A DNA stretch of 64,000 nucleotides, from positions 226,208,843 through 226,272,842 of the forward strand of contig NC_090989.1 of NCBI RefSeq assembly GCF_041146395.1. Direction: 5' to 3'. The position numbers were made by a program, and so were the translations under genes. The notes beneath the pieces were generated by a model. It made no database searches. It was not told the DNA's origin and was given only the letters and a program-made list of their open reading frames with translations. Numbering within the stretch: the stretch's first letter is position 1; every line of letters begins with the position of its first letter. This DNA comes from Eulemur rufifrons. Its lineage: Eukaryota > Chordata > Mammalia > Primates > Lemuridae. Positions 22,040 to 34,879 of this stretch are shown here, in pieces.

Positions 22040-22600
22040 TGGTTGCAAGTAAGAACAGCAATGACAATAACCTGTTAAAGTTCACTGTGATTTCACGAAT
22101 AGGTTATCATTTTTCTCAAATAAGGACACATCAGGAGGTCCACAGTCAGTCGTCAGTGTGACAACTCAACCATACAGGGGTCTTGGCTCTTTCTCTTTTG
22201 TGCCCTCTGACCTTAGCACACAGCTCTCCTCTTGTGGTTGTCACATTGTGGTCACATAATGGCTGCTGCCCCACCAGTCATCATGTCTGCATTCCAGAGA
22301 ATAAGAGGAAAAGCAAAGGGAGAAAGAGCTGCGCCAGCTGAATTTGTTTTAACTTTTTATAAGGAAAACAAAAGCTTTCCCATGATTACATCCAGCCAAC
22401 TTCTATCTCCCATGTTCAAACTGGGTCACATGGCCTCCCCAGACCAATTGCTGACAAAGGGAAATAGATCTACTATGACTGGTTTACACTGTCATAATTC
22501 ACATAATTCATTACCTGGGATAGGAGACGGAACCTACCCTCCCTGAGATCAAGCTATTGCCATGCTCCCCTGAACAAATCAGGATTCTAATAGGAAAGAA
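22040..22600. repeat. Diverged interspersed repeat, family not assigned
   Basis: Blocks such as CACATAATGGCTGCTGCCCC, CAGTCATCATGTCTGCATTC, TGATTACATCCAGCCAAC and GGGTCACATGGCCTCCCCAG look like a widespread old mammalian repeat (LTR- or LINE-derived). I cannot name it reliably. Confidence 0.35.
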
Positions 22601-23504
22601 GAGAGATGGCTGTTGGCTATGTCATAACTAAATGGACTAGAGTGGACATTTGACCCCAAATTGGGCCTACAAAATTCTCTTTTTTAAGAACTGCAGCAGA
22701 GACACACAGAAACTGAGAGTTAAAGGCAGATCCCTTGAGCTGTCATGCTTCTGAACCTTCTTAAGCCTTGGATGTTTAAAGTCTTTAAATCCCATCATAT
22801 TTGCATAAATATCTTCCCCCCAAAGTGTCCTGTTTTCTTAGCTAGTTCAAGGTAGTTTCTGTTGTTTAAAAACCAAAGAATCTTTGTTACAGGAGCATTT
22901 AACTACCAACATGTTGTGTGGCCAAATCAAGCTGTGCTGTGTGGTTTCTACAGGGTGTCAGACAATTATTCACACCTCCCTCAGGAATCACAGGGCCCTC
23001 TGTATCAAACCCTCTGTTCCTTCGGAGGTGACCCAAACACTGTAGACATTATGTCATCAACCTGACAACATCCTCTTCCTCCTCTTCACCTCCAGACAGT
23101 GTTTGCTGAGGTCCCACATGTCCAGAGAGGCCTCTGGGCACAGACGACCTGTGTGGCACACAGCACAATGGCATGTACACTAACTAGTAGAGCTAGTTAG
23201 TCTCATCACAGACCCATGGTAAAGGCCAAAACCCAGTGCTCTTTTTCTTTTCTTAGCCTGATTATCTAGGTCAGACACACATACCCTTACACACTCATCC
23301 ACACGCCCACTATTAAGAGCCATATGAGTGGGATTCCATCCCTGCTACTAGCCACAAGGAATACTCTGTGGCAGATTCTACATAAGGGTTATCACTCACA
23401 TGTGTATATGGATATCCCTGTAGACCTCTTGCTCCATCATTTATGAACTTGATCTAAATTCTTTTTCAATGTGTATCTCTCTTCAACTTGTGCAAATTTT
23501 AGCC
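22601..23504. other. Stretch with no recognised feature
   Basis: No gene or repeat is assigned. A short CA-rich patch is at 23273-23310. Confidence 0.4.
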
Positions 23505-23785
23505 CGGATTTCTCAAAAATATGTTGCTTGCAACTTACAGGTTTTATGTGCACAAATGTTTTCATGATCAGATAACTTTTGGAAACACCTGGTTAAAGAG
23601 AGTTAAATGGCTTCTTCCATTGTCAGACATGGCAAAAACTGCAATTCCAATGTGCATGATGAATATCTAAGAGAAGGATGCAGTATGTGGCATTTTCCAA
23701 ATATGTTTAATCGCTGAAATTTTTTCCTTAGCATATGTTGAAAGATTGATGATTAAAGAGATAGGCTTTGGGAAACACTGCTGGT
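23505..23785 (-). mobile_element. Possible hAT-type DNA transposon remnant
   Basis: The right end TTTGGGAAACACTG (23768-23781) and the internal TTTTGGAAACACCTGG resemble MER112/MER8-class termini in reverse complement. The body is strongly decayed and the left end is uncertain. Confidence 0.3.
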
Positions 23786-24930
23786 GGAGAGGACTGTAGG
23801 GGTACAACCTAAAACTTATTAGAATAACTCTTTTAAGAACCAAGAGACATATTCTGCGACTTGGTTTAATAGGCCATGTCCAAACTTCTATGTGTCCCTA
23901 GTGAATCTTGCTAGATAATTAGGACTGCCCCTTAGCCCACAGTGCCTGAGTTCTACATCATAGCTGCCACCCTGGATGGAAGCACATTGGTCTAAGAGGG
24001 ATATACTATGTTCTTGGACTAAGCATGTTTTTTCTCTCATCATTGGGTTCCCCTCCCTCAAAATAAGCATATTAGGCCAGGTGAGAATAGGAAGAATGGA
24101 GTCACTGCTGGAGAGTTTAACACACTATTATTTTTCTTCTGCTCTAAGCATTAATCAAAGAACTTTTGGTTAATGTGAGGATGACCAACCCACATTGACC
24201 TTGGTAACCTAGGACATGGTTTATTTGTTTTGTTTTAGATCCACCTCCCAGAAAAGAGCACTTGCTATAACATAACAAAAATATCCTTCCTACCAACATG
24301 CAAACATGTCCCTAAATATCTGGCACCAATTTGGCTGCCTTCTAAACAGTATATGCTTTAAGCATCCCTGAACTGATGCAATGATTTTAGGAGATTTAAT
24401 GCCTGAATTGGCAATGGTTCTGCCAAGGCTTCATCCATAAGACATCTAGAAAGGAACGCTTGCTTCTGGTGGACAGTTTCTCCCAGGGGTAGAGAGGCTT
24501 AAGTCAAAGAGGAAAATAACTGAACATACTCATTTATTATCATAATTTAATAATATAAACTACAGTTCATGAAATAAGTATGGGAAAATTTCATGTCTAA
24601 CTGCAAAGGTTTAAACATTATCAGCCACATAATAATCAAACCTTATTGTTTATCTTCATACCCAAGATGAATATGTTCAGGTTATATTAATAAGGATGAT
24701 AAGTTCCCTAAATTTACTTGAGCCTATATTCCCCTACATTGACTCATTTGAAGTGACTGAGAAATTTGAGGTTCTAACCACAACCTCACAACCTACCTCT
24801 GTGAAAAAGGGAATGGTCTTCTCTATAGCAATCAGAATAAGAATATTAAAAGACACAGTAGTATAACAGAAAAATAACTAACAAGGGCATCAGAGGACCA
24901 AGATCCTGGTCAGTTTTTAGACAGTTGATG
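23786..24930. other. Long stretch with no recognised feature
   Basis: No repeat family, RNA gene or coding evidence is assigned. Confidence 0.4.
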
Positions 24931-24934
24931 TTGT

Positions 24935-25345
24935 CAGTTGTCTGCCACAAAATTCATATGTTAAAGTCCTAACCACCAGTACATCTGAATGTAACTTTAT
25001 TTGGGAATGGGTCTTTGCAAATGTAATCAAGTTAAAATGAGGTCATTGGGTGAGGGAGGGCACCTAATCCAATATGACTGGTGTCCTTACAGAAGAGGAA
25101 ATTTGGACACAAAGATGCATAAAGAGCAGATGAAGTGAATAGACACAGAGAAGACAGCCATCCACAAGCAAAAGAGAGAGGCCTGGAACAGATCCTTCCC
25201 TCATAGCCCTCAGAAGGAATCAACCCTGCCAACACTTTGATTTTGGATGTCCAGTCTCCAGAACTGTGACACAGTAAATTTCTGTCTTTTAAGCCACCCA
25301 GTTTGTGATACATCATTATGGCAACCCTGACATACTAATACAGCT
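24935..25345 (+). mobile_element. Solitary MLT1-type MaLR LTR
   Basis: A well-preserved sense LTR: ACAAAATTCATATGTTAAAG, GGGAATGGGTCTTTGCAAAT, TTAAAATGAGGTCATTGGG, CTAATCCAATATGACTGGTG, GAGAGAGGCCTGGAACAGAT, GATTTTGGATGTCCAGTCTC, TTTTAAGCCACCCAGTTTGT, ending CATACTAATACAG. No proviral interior is present. Confidence 0.8.
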
Positions 25346-25445
25346 CTGTTTTTGGGTAAGTCTTTTAATATCTCTGGGTCTCAGTTTCCTCACCTATAGC
25401 ATTACAGGGTAGATGATCTTTGAAATTGCTTGTATCTCTAAAGGT
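25346..25445 (-). repeat. MIR SINE fragment, antisense
   Basis: TTTGGGTAAGTCTTTTAATA and TCTGGGTCTCAGTTTCCTCA are the reverse complement of the MIR 3' half. It abuts the LTR. Confidence 0.7.
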
Positions 25446-26365
25446 TAGTGATCAAGGATGCAGTAGCCTCTCACCAATTCTCCTGAGATGTGAACGTGCA
25501 CCATCTTCTGAGAAAAGCTTCCCCTCTTATCCACAGATCAATGGGTTACAGATGGTTAAAACCATCTTTGATTATCCTGTCTGGTTATCTTAATTTATAT
25601 TTTAGTAATGACTTTAGCAAAATAAGGAGGAAGGGAGGCTCAAAATGATTCTTATGAAAGGCTACAGACTTATAAGTTCATATCTTTTTATAAGACATTC
25701 ATCATTTGGAAAAACTGGCTTCTAATAGATTCTAATGAAGGTGCTAGGTAAGGCTCAGAAAGAAAGATCAATAACAAATGTAAATTTCATGACATGGTCC
25801 TCCATAGCAGAACCTCTGTCAAGTAAACAATGGAAGCACACATTGTGTGCTCTCTTCACAACCCATTCCTGGGCTAGCTCTCCCCGACTCAGATGTTTAT
25901 CATGAAAGGAAACATGTTTCAGGCACAACTATTAAACTTCTGAGTGTTATTATCCTGTTCTATCTCACCAGTAAAATAGTTAATAACAATGACTTTTTGC
26001 AACATTTATCAACTTCTCATCAGCATGTATCATCTTGGTAAAATCCCAGACTATTAATGCATCTTCAAAGCCTGGAATATAGTATTAATGCCAGAATCTT
26101 AATGGGTAAGAGGAACATTTTGGCAATGGAAATTGCCATTCTAAAGGCTATAAAACAGAACTAATGTTCTAGCTCCCCTTCTCTGTACCTTATTGAATAT
26201 ATGCTCTCCTGCCAAAGGAAATAGGAAGAGAAACATTCTTCTCTGATATGATTTTATCATTGCAAACTGGGGTGACCTTCTTAAGCAGCTGAACAGCTGG
26301 CTTAGCATCAACTGTACTAAAACACAAATCAACATACTTGGCAAACATAAATCCAACATTTAAAT
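25446..26365. other. Stretch with no recognised feature
   Basis: No gene or repeat family is assigned. Confidence 0.4.
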
Positions 26366-26369
26366 GGAC

Positions 26370-26860
26370 AGTGCTTGTATCACCCAGGGTCCCAGTGAGA
26401 TGGAACATTTATATTAGGATAATTCAAAAAAAGTTTTATTTACTAAGGAACTTTTTACAGGGGTGTATACAGGGTATAATAGAACCACAAGGATTTGCAG
26501 GCAATAATTCAAGGTTAGAAGCTGAAGTGCTGTCACCATCCCTACGCACAAGGAGACAAGAAAGAGGAGTAGTTACCAGAACCAAAAAGAAGAAAGCCAT
26601 GTGGAAAAGACTGCCTAGAATGGAGACAAGGCCCAAGTCGGGCTCCCAAAGTGGGTGTGAGGGGAATCACACCCTGACTCCACTCACCTCCTTCCCTTCA
26701 GTTCCCTGCCAGGCACCCCATTGGTCATGCCCAACTAGAGACAGAAAGAAAAGTGCCCATTGATGTCGTCCATAAGGGTCAGCCTTTAAAGACGAGGATG
26801 AGTAGATCTGGAGCGGCAACTGGATGACATGCAGCATAATGCTAAATAACTCCCAAAAAT
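26370..26860. repeat. LTR-like interspersed repeat, family not assigned
   Basis: The segment has the texture of an old MaLR/ERVL-type LTR: CAGGGTCCCAGTGAGATGG, CCACAAGGATTTGCAGGCAA, GTGCCCATTGATGTCGTCC, AAGGGTCAGCCTTTAAAG, GAGTAGATCTGGAGCGGC. A 141-codon open frame crosses it at 26338-26763; I regard this as chance because it begins and ends inside repeat sequence and matches no domain. Confidence 0.4.
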
Positions 26861-26954
26861 GCACTGGGACACTATTTATAAATTTTGAGAGCAGAAACAT
26901 GTCTATTCTTGTTCACCATTTTATCAGCTATATATTGCAACACCAACCAGTTCT

Positions 26955-27695
26955 GCTTTTCTGACACCAGTTTGGTGGCCAGCAATTCAGTTCCATTTGG
27001 ACACTAACTATCCAGAGTTAACATAGTTAAAAGTAAGCACCGCACAAGTTAAAAGCTTGATTTCAAAAGATGCCCTCACTTTATACAGTCCCTAGACTAC
27101 CTGCATGTCTGTCCAACCTACCACAAATTCAGGAGTTCCCCACAACCACTTCCCAGGTTCAATCATTTGTAGAATGACTCAGAGAACTCAGGACAGCTCT
27201 CTACCCTTGATTACAGTTTTATTATAAGGATATAATTCAGAAAAGCCAAATGGAAGAGATGCATAGGGAAAGGTATGCAGGGCAGGGTGTGAGGGGGCAC
27301 AAAGCTCCCACACCCTCTCTGGGCAAGCCACCTTCCCAGCATGTCAATGAGTTCATCAGCCAGGAAGCTCCCTCAGCCTCATTGTTTCAGGGTGTTTTTG
27401 GAAGTGTCTTTCCAGCATAGCCATGATTTCCCAAATCACCTGCCATTGGGCCATTCCTCAATCTCCAGCCCCTCTCCCCTCTCTGGAGGCTGTGGGGAGG
27501 GCAGTGCAGAGCTGACAGTTCTAACCCTCTAATCAGGTGGTTGGCTCCTCTGCTGACCAGCCCCTATCCTGAAGTTAACTAAGATCTCCCTTTGATCACC
27601 TCATTAGCATATAAAAGACAATCCTATCCCTCAGAAATTTCCAAGCTCTGTGTCAGAATCTGGGATAAAGACCAAAAGTATTTTTTCTCATGCCA
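26955..27695 (+). mobile_element. Probable solitary LTR, family not assigned
   Basis: The segment matches a common mammalian LTR pattern: TCTGACACCAGTTTGGTGGC, AATGACTCAGAGAACTCAGG, CAGTTTTATTATAAGGATA, AAATGGAAGAGATGCATAGG, CCAACCTACCACAAATTCAG and TCATTAGCATATAAAAGAC. The last block contains TATAAAAG at 27611-27618, as expected for an LTR core promoter. The 3' end carries a degenerate AATAAA-like GGGATAAAG. No interior is attached. Confidence 0.5.
27611..27618 (+). promoter_or_regulatory. TATA-box-like motif in the LTR
   Basis: TATAAAAG sits in the position expected for the core promoter of the surrounding LTR. Activity is unknown and unlikely given the element's age. Confidence 0.3.
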
Positions 27696-29620
27696 CTCCA
27701 GCACATTGTACCATAGTGCCTGGCACTGAACTAACTACTGACACTCAGTATCTTCAGCAGCCCACTCTAGAGTTCTTTCTTCCTTCTTTCCTTCTTTCTT
27801 TTGAAGGTGCTAGTAAGCCTTCTAAGCCTAAATTCTAAGTGGTTTTAAGATCCTCCTCCCTGTTCAGCTGGACGATCTAGAGAAGACAAACCCTGAGGGC
27901 TCCCAGGATTTTAGGGCATTTCACGTCTCTGACATCCCAGGAACAGGTAGACTCAAAAGAGAAATGTTCACCAAGGACTTTCAGAGTTGGAGCTTTAACT
28001 ATTGATGGACCAGCTTCTCTAGTCTTTTCACAGTTTCATCCCTTTCTTTCACCGTTAACCATCAGATTCTGATGTCCTTAAAAGGAAGAGAAAGCTGGGG
28101 TTGGACATTTTCTGGTGGGGGAAGGGTCCTTTTTTCTAATGTCATATGTTGTACATCATGGCACCAAAAAGAATTTATATTCTGGATGGTTCTCCAGTGA
28201 TATGAGTTCCACCTTATTCTTTTTAAAACCCCAAGTGATCAACATTTTACATATCATGGAGAAAACTGAATTTCTACCAGGAGAAAATTTGAAGCCAGGG
28301 ATGAGGAAAACACAGAACGTGTTAAGACTTTTCTAAATCAACTTGAGAAAATGAAAGTGAAAAACAAACATAGGCCCATTCAGAGCTAATATACCTTGAA
28401 AATATGGTGTGAAATTCCAGGATTTAATTAGGGACTGGGGGGAAGGGTGTTGACGTTTTCTATCAATCAGCAGAGTTAGGTGTCATTCTGATGGACTGAT
28501 GGGCCTCTCTATGGCTAGTCGTAGCCTCTCGATAGTAACAAACATGGGCAAAGCTCTATGATCAAACTCTGGTATCCCAGGGTGTGAACAGGTCCTTTTG
28601 GAGAGCATTTTTAGCCCTGCTCACATACTCATGACCGACCTTTCTGTGGAAATGGGGTACCTTTCGGCCTGAATCAAATTACTAAGTGGATTCCTGAATT
28701 CCCTCAGCTGAGGGTCATCTCTGGCTAATGCACCCTCTGTGCATGTGACATCTCCTTTGATCAACAGCACACAATATTGTCACTTCAGGTACTGACCAGA
28801 AAATGCATCCAAGAACAGAATGTGATATACAGCTTGCAAAATTTGCTAGAGACACCTAATAATGGAAAAAATTGCCTAAGGCCATCTTTCTAAACTCAGT
28901 TGATCATCCTAAATGATCTATGAGGAGGGTAGCCAGAAGGCTCATTTAAAAGGAAGAAAGCAGGAGAGAATGGAGTGGATCTCTACACGGCACCCAAGGT
29001 GTACTGAATCAAAATTTCTAGAGGTGAGGTCTTTTGTCAAGCCACACCCTTCCCCCTTCATACAATGGCAAAAGGCACACTAATGATCCTTTCCCGATCT
29101 CTAAACTATACTTACCTGGACTGGGAACATTAGAATAGCATAATGAATTTTTTCAAAATTCTGATCCTCCCCTCGTCCCATCATTCCACCCTACCTTCTG
29201 TTGAGATCCACTGAGTGCTAGTTCTCTATTACACTCCGTTCCTAAAAAGAAATATATTTGGGTCACATATCTTAATTCCCTGCCGACATATCTTAATGGA
29301 ATTAATATTTAACAATACACACTTGACTTAGATTAGAAATGCCTTACAGGAGTTAGCTACTTGAATTTTACACTGTTACCCCTTCTGGAAAATCAGAGTT
29401 TCAATCATCTGATGTCTTACCTGACATTCATTACATAAACCCTTCACAAAATTCCATGTCAGAAAAGAGATGATCCCCCCAGCAGAATATGTCTGTGTGC
29501 TCCTAACAGACAATGATAATGAGATAATGCCAAGCATTGCCCCAGTGCCTCAGCTGCTAGGAAACAAGCCTTTTTTTAGAAATAACTGTGCATATTCACA
29601 AGGATCCTTAGGAATGGAGT
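27696..29620. other. Long stretch with no recognised feature
   Basis: A TTCC/TTTC tract lies at 27777-27802. The rest (nearly 1.9 kb) shows no repeat family or coding evidence that I recognise. Confidence 0.4.
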
Positions 29621-29629
29621 CTTGTAAGA

Positions 29630-29826
29630 GTGTTGTCCAATAGAACTTTCTGTGATGATAGGAACATCCTTTATCCACACAGCCCAATTCAGCAGGCAGT
29701 AGCTACACTGAAGTATTTAAAAATGTGGCTACTGCAGCTGAGAAATGGATTTTAAATTTAATGTCAGCTAATTTAAATTTAAATAGCCACATGTGTCTAG
29801 TATCTACATTCAACAGCACAGTTGTA
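29630..29826 (+). mobile_element. MER58-like hAT-Charlie transposon
   Basis: The text TCCAATAGAACTTTCTGTGA, ACAGCCCAATTCAGCAGGC, AAAAATGTGGCTACTGCAGC, TTTAAATTTAAATAGCCAC, ATGTGTCTAGTATCTACATT fits a MER58-type MITE. It is related to the MER33-like copy at 14860-15183 (shared termini of the CCAATAGAA / CACATGTG type). Confidence 0.6.
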
Positions 29827-30314
29827 GGGCTACTTTTTTCTTTTAAACTTTGTAGTTAATACTCATACATAAGTAAAACAATATAAAATTTTTATGATGG
29901 TTTCAATTTAGGTGCAAATGCTATGTTTAAAATTGTAAAAGTGTCATTGGCTCTTAGTAATGTTATTTGAAAGGACTTAAGAAACTTGGTTGCTCCGAGT
30001 AAAAAGAAGTCTCAGGTCTTCTCTTTGGGGCAGCCTGATTTGACTAGACCTGCCTCTGGTCTGGGCTGTTCCAGCTGGAACTGCTGGGATCTGATGACAG
30101 AATCGCTGACCTTCCTCTGAACAGTGCCCCCAGCATACCTCACCCAAGTGGCAGGGGCGGTGGGGGTAACCTTTACTCTCTCCTCAACTAGGGATCCTCT
30201 GCTGTTCTAGTCCCACCCAGTAAAGGGAGGGCAGGAGGCGGCTTCAGAGCTTGCTTTGTGTAATTCACACATGGAGAGTGTGTTCTCTGTTTAAGGAACA
30301 GCCCAGTGAGTTTG
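29827..30314. other. Stretch with no recognised feature
   Basis: 30000-30290 is GC-richer, but no repeat or coding segment is assigned. Confidence 0.4.
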
Positions 30315-30533
30315 CAATTTCTCAACCTCAGCACTACTCATATCTTGGGTCTGATAATCCTTTGTTGTGGGAAGCTGAGTTGTATATTGTAGATGTTTAG
30401 CAGCATCCCTGGCCTCTACCCATTAGATGCCATAGCATCCCCCACCCTTCCCAGTAGTAATAACTGAGTATTTCTCCAGACATTGACAAATGTCCCCTGG
30501 TTGGCAAAAGTCACCCCTGGTTGAGAACCACTG
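30315..30533 (-). mobile_element. MER20-like hAT-Charlie transposon
   Basis: It ends in the inverted termini TTTCTCAACCTCAGCAC at the left and CCTGGTTGAGAACCACTG at the right. Between them lie AGATGTTTAGCAGCATCCC, TGGCCTCTACCCATTAGATG and ACATTGACAAATGTCCCC. All match MER20 in reverse orientation, and the copy is near full length. Confidence 0.75.
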
Positions 30534-30539
30534 ACCTAG

Positions 30540-30695
30540 ACTGTAAGGTCTTAGACTGTTGGAAACTTAAGAAAGGAGACCAAATCTTGCTTAGTTTTTT
30601 GTTTATTATTATTTTTTAATCTCCAGTAATCTAGCAGATGCCTGGTACGTGACACACACTCAAATATTGCTGGGATGAATGAACAAAGGGTGACT
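30540..30695 (+). mobile_element. L2 LINE 3' end
   Basis: TAGACTGTAAGGTCTTAGAC, AATCTTGCTTAGTTTTTTG, CTAGCAGATGCCTGGTACGT and CAAATATTGCTGGGATGAAT match the L2 terminus. Confidence 0.6.
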
Positions 30696-31665
30696 ATCAC
30701 TTTTAACTTTTCAAATAGCTCCCTCAGGGCCTAACATCTTATAAGACCCAATCAGCAAATGCTTTCTGGTTGGTTAGTGTTCTTACAGGTTTTAACAAAA
30801 AGCAAGAATTTCTACCAGTGACTATTTGAGGAAGAAAAGTGACAGAGAAAATAAATCTTTTGCATACCTTAATGTGCAGGAAGCAATCTCCTGGCCTGTT
30901 AAGATTTTAAGCAAATAGTGTCAATCTACAAATATAGTGCCACCATTTCCAAACAAAGTGCCATAATTGTCTGCGAGTGAGGTAGCAAGGCTCCTTTGCT
31001 TCTCCCGTCCTCTCTTCACCAAAGGTCCTGGGTGCTGGTGGTCAGTAGGATCCCTTCCTCACTGACTGCTGGGGCCAGTCATCCCTAGTCATCCCAGGAC
31101 CAGGTGAGATCCCAGGAGCTAAGGCTGTCACGGGAAAATAGGAGGCTGCACAAGAAAAATGTACCGCTTGGTTCAGTTCCTGGTTCCTGACCCTTTAAGC
31201 TGCATTTGCCAGCGGGTAATGCTTTTATCTCATTTGTCACAATCAAACCCCAGAGAATAAATTTACTATCTAGTTAACGCTAAACTCCTTGCACCTACAA
31301 TTTAGGGGATAACTCAACTCCAAATACATATAGAATAGCGCAGCAGAGGGAAAGTAAAGGCATTCCCACCACATAACAGATTTAAACTCACAATACATTT
31401 AGCATAATCTGCCCTTCACTGTCTCTTTCCCTAAACTCTTTATGGTATTTCAAGCTTCTTGGACAAGATTTTTTATTTAATGGAAAATACCGTTCTCTAA
31501 GTTCCATATCACTGGCTGTACATTTAAAGAACTGTTGCATTCAACCAACCAAAATCATTAAGTCACACTGTTATTTTATCAGGGATAATGGCAAGACATT
31601 TATTATAATTAAACAAAAAAGGTAAAAGGAAGAAAGAGCAACTTGTTGGTAGAAACCATCACCTC
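30696..31665. other. Stretch with no recognised feature
   Basis: No gene or family is assigned. Confidence 0.4.
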
Positions 31666-31667
31666 TC

Positions 31668-31792
31668 TTAGAGCAGTGGTTTGCTGGAGACAAATCAGAA
31701 TCACCTGGGGAGATTTTAAAAGTCCCCAGGGTAAGGCCACACTCGGGACCAAACTGAATCAGAATCTCGGGGTGGTACCCAGGCATTATACA
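31668..31792 (+). mobile_element. MER5-type transposon, left part
   Basis: AGAGCAGTGGTTTGCTGGAG, AATCAGAATCACCTGGGGAG, ACTGAATCAGAATCTCGGGG and GTACCCAGGCATTATACAT match a MER5 element up to an interruption. The missing 3' end lies at 34880-34928. Confidence 0.7.
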
Positions 31793-32688
31793 TTTTTTTA
31801 AATAAATGCTTTATTTTAGAACAGTTTTAGGCTTACAGAAAAATTGCAAAGATAGTGCAGAAGGTTCCCATATACCTCACACCTGGTTTCCCCTATTCAT
31901 AACATCCAATGTGAGTATGGTACATCTGTTGCAATTAATGATCCAATATTGATACTTTATTAACTAAAGTCTGTACTTTACTTGTATAGCCTCAGATTTT
32001 CCCTAATACCCTCTTTTCTTTTCCAGGATTCAATCTAGGATAACCCATCGCATTTAGTCCTCGTGTCTCTTTAGGCTGTTTTTAGCTACAACAGTTCTCA
32101 TATTTTCCTTGTTTTTGATGGCCTTGACTTTTTTGAGAAGCAATGGTCAGATGTTTTGTAGAATGTTCCTCATTTGGGGTTTGTCTGATGTTTTTCTCAT
32201 GATTAGACTGGGATTGTTTGCTTTGGGGAAGAAGACCATAAAAGTAAAGTGCCATTTTTGTCAGATCAAAGCCATATACTAACAACCCGTATCATCACTA
32301 CTGATGTTGACCTTGGTCATCTGGCATAATGCATGTCAGGTTTCTCCAGTAGCAAGTTCCTCTTTTGTCCCCTTTCCAGATTGTACTCTTTGGAAGGAAG
32401 TGTCTATGTTCAACCTACACTGAAAATAAGGGGAGTTATGTTCTACTTCCTTGAGGGCAGAGGGCCTACATAAATCATTTGGAATTCTTCAGCACAGGAA
32501 ATTTGCCTATTCTACTTCATTTATTTATTTATTCAATAATTTACTCATATCAGTACAGACCCATATATGTTTACTTTATGCTTTGTGTTTCAATCCAATA
32601 CTGCTTTATTTTGTTGCTCAAATGTTCCAACTTTGGCCATTGAGAGTTCTCTCAGTTGGCTCTTTGCCCTTTCGACATATCCCAATTG

Positions 32689-32724
<36 letters not shown>

Positions 32725-34878
32725 CAGCACTTTCTTACTTTTTGGCACTATAAGATGCTCCATGTTCAACTTATATATTTTTTATTCTAGTCCTAGTATC
32801 AGCCATTTATCCAAGTTGCGGTTCCTTTTGTTATATGTTAGAAACCAAGATCTTGGTGCTGGATGTGCTCATTGTTATGGGGGTGTCATTAATTCTAGGC
32901 CCTCTCAGCTGACAAAGCAAGCAAATATATGTGTGTATATACTAACTCATGTACATACACATATCTATAAACATTTCTATCACTGGTATCTATATTAAGC
33001 TAACAGGAGTTCATACTGATGTCTCCAACTCTGATCCATCACCACACAGCTGATTCCAGCCTCCTCCTTCTGCTCGTCCATAACCTCCCACACCAACAGT
33101 GAGAACCGTGGCTTCCACCATTGTTCATCCATTTACTTAACTGTTCAATTCCAGTGTGCATGTATAGCAGCATCAGCATTGCTATCCTGATCCCCCATGG
33201 GAAGCAACTTTATCAACTAGAATAGACTGCTTATGTACAGCTCCTTCTGCCTTTAGCTTTACAGCCTCCTTTCAGTTCTAAAGTTGCTTAGGTCAGCATC
33301 TTTTTTCTTCACACCCTTCAGTGAGGTTGTTTAATATATTTTTAATACAGTTAGATTGTTTTGCACAATTTTGTATTTCATCCTGGGATCCACCAACCTC
33401 CTAAATGATTCTTTAAAGATTTGCATACATTAAGGTTCACTCTTTGTGCTATAAAGTTCTATGGGTTTTAACAAAGGCATAAAGTTATGTAACCATGATT
33501 ACAGTATCATAGAGAATAGTTTCACTGTCCTAAATAATCCCTTGCACTTCACTTATTCAACCCTCTCCCCCTTCCCCTGATCCCTTGAAACCACTAATCT
33601 TTTAATAATCTATATAGTCCTTTTCCACAATGTCATATAATTTGAATCATATAATATGTAAGCTTTTCATACTGGCTTCTTTCACTTAGTGACGTGCATT
33701 TAAGATTCATACTTTTTTTTTGCAGCTTGATAGTTCATTTATTTTTATTGCTGAATAATATTTCATTGTATGGATTTACCACAGTTTGTTCATTCACCTA
33801 TTGAAGGGCATCTTGGTTGCTTTCAGTTTAGGCAACCATGAATAAAGCTGTAAATATTCACATGCAGATTTTTGTATGGACATACATTTTCAAGTCATTA
33901 ACTGAAGTTTTCAAATCAGTAAATATGTTTGATCACTAGATAGCATGGTAAGACAACATCAAGCTTTACAAAAAATTGCCCAACTGTCTTCCAGAGTGGC
34001 TATATTAGTTTGCATTCTCACCAGCAATGGATGGGACTTCCTATTGCTCCACACCCTAGTCAGCAACTGATGTTCTCAGATTTTACTTTTTTTATTTCAG
34101 CCATTTGAACTAGTGGTATATCATTAATGTAATTTGCAATTCCCTAATAAATGATGCTGAATATCTTTTTAAATGCTAATTTTCCATCTGTATATCTTTT
34201 TTAGTGAGGTGTCTGTTCAGATCTTTGACCATTTTTAAATTTGATTATTTTCTTACTGTTGAATTTTAAGAGTTCTTTGTAAATTTTAGATGCAAGTCCT
34301 TTATCAATATGTATTTTGCAAATATTTTCTCCTACTCTGTGGCTGGTTTTTTGACTCCTATAACAGTGTCTTTCACAGAAGTTTTTCATTTTAATAAAGC
34401 ACAACTTAACAAAACTTTCTTTTATAAATCATACTTTAGGTCATATCTAAAAACTCCTCAAACCAAGGTCACATAGCTTTTCTTCTGTGTTTTCTTCTAA
34501 CAGTTTTATAGTTTTGTATACTACATTTAGATCTATGATCCATTTTGAGTTAATTTTTGTGAAAGTGTAGGGTCTATGTCTAGGTTCTTTTTTTTTTTAA
34601 CATATGGACTTTCAATTGTTCCAGCACCACCTGTAGAAAAGCTTATACTTTCTCCATTGGATTTCAACTGATCCTTTGTCAAAGATCAGTTGAACACATT
34701 TGCATGGGTCTATTTCTGGGTACTCTATTCTGTTTCATTGATCTATGTGTCTTTTTTTTCACAAATGCAATACTGGTTCAATTACTGAAGCCCTACAGTA
34801 AGTCTTGAAATTGGGTAATGCAACTCCTCCAACTTTGTTCTCCTTCTTTAGTATTGTGTTGGGCATTGTTATATTTTT
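31793..34878 (-). mobile_element. Antisense L1M insertion, 3.1 kb
   Basis: The left edge is a T-rich complement of the poly(A) tail, then AGAACAGTTTTAGGCTTAC. The 3' UTR follows, then ORF2 in reverse: AGAATAGTTTCACTGTCC, GGCTTCTTTCACTTAGTGAC, TGAATAATATTTCATTGTAT, CTGTCTTCCAGAGTGGC, GTGAGGTGTCTGTTCAGATC, GTTCTTTGTAAATTTTAGATG, CATTTTGAGTTAATTTTTGTG. It inserted into a MER5 transposon. A (TG)14 microsatellite (32693-32720) lies inside. Frames are destroyed. Confidence 0.8.
32691..32720 (+). repeat. (TG)n microsatellite
   Basis: About 14 uninterrupted TG units lie within the L1M 3' UTR. The length suggests it is likely polymorphic. Confidence 0.95.
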
Positions 34879-34879
34879 T

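Noticed and set aside
26338..26763. 141-codon open frame on the plus strand
   Set aside because: It runs across repeat-like sequence, has low-complexity charged stretches (RRQERGVVTRTKKKKA), no recognisable domain and no splice context.
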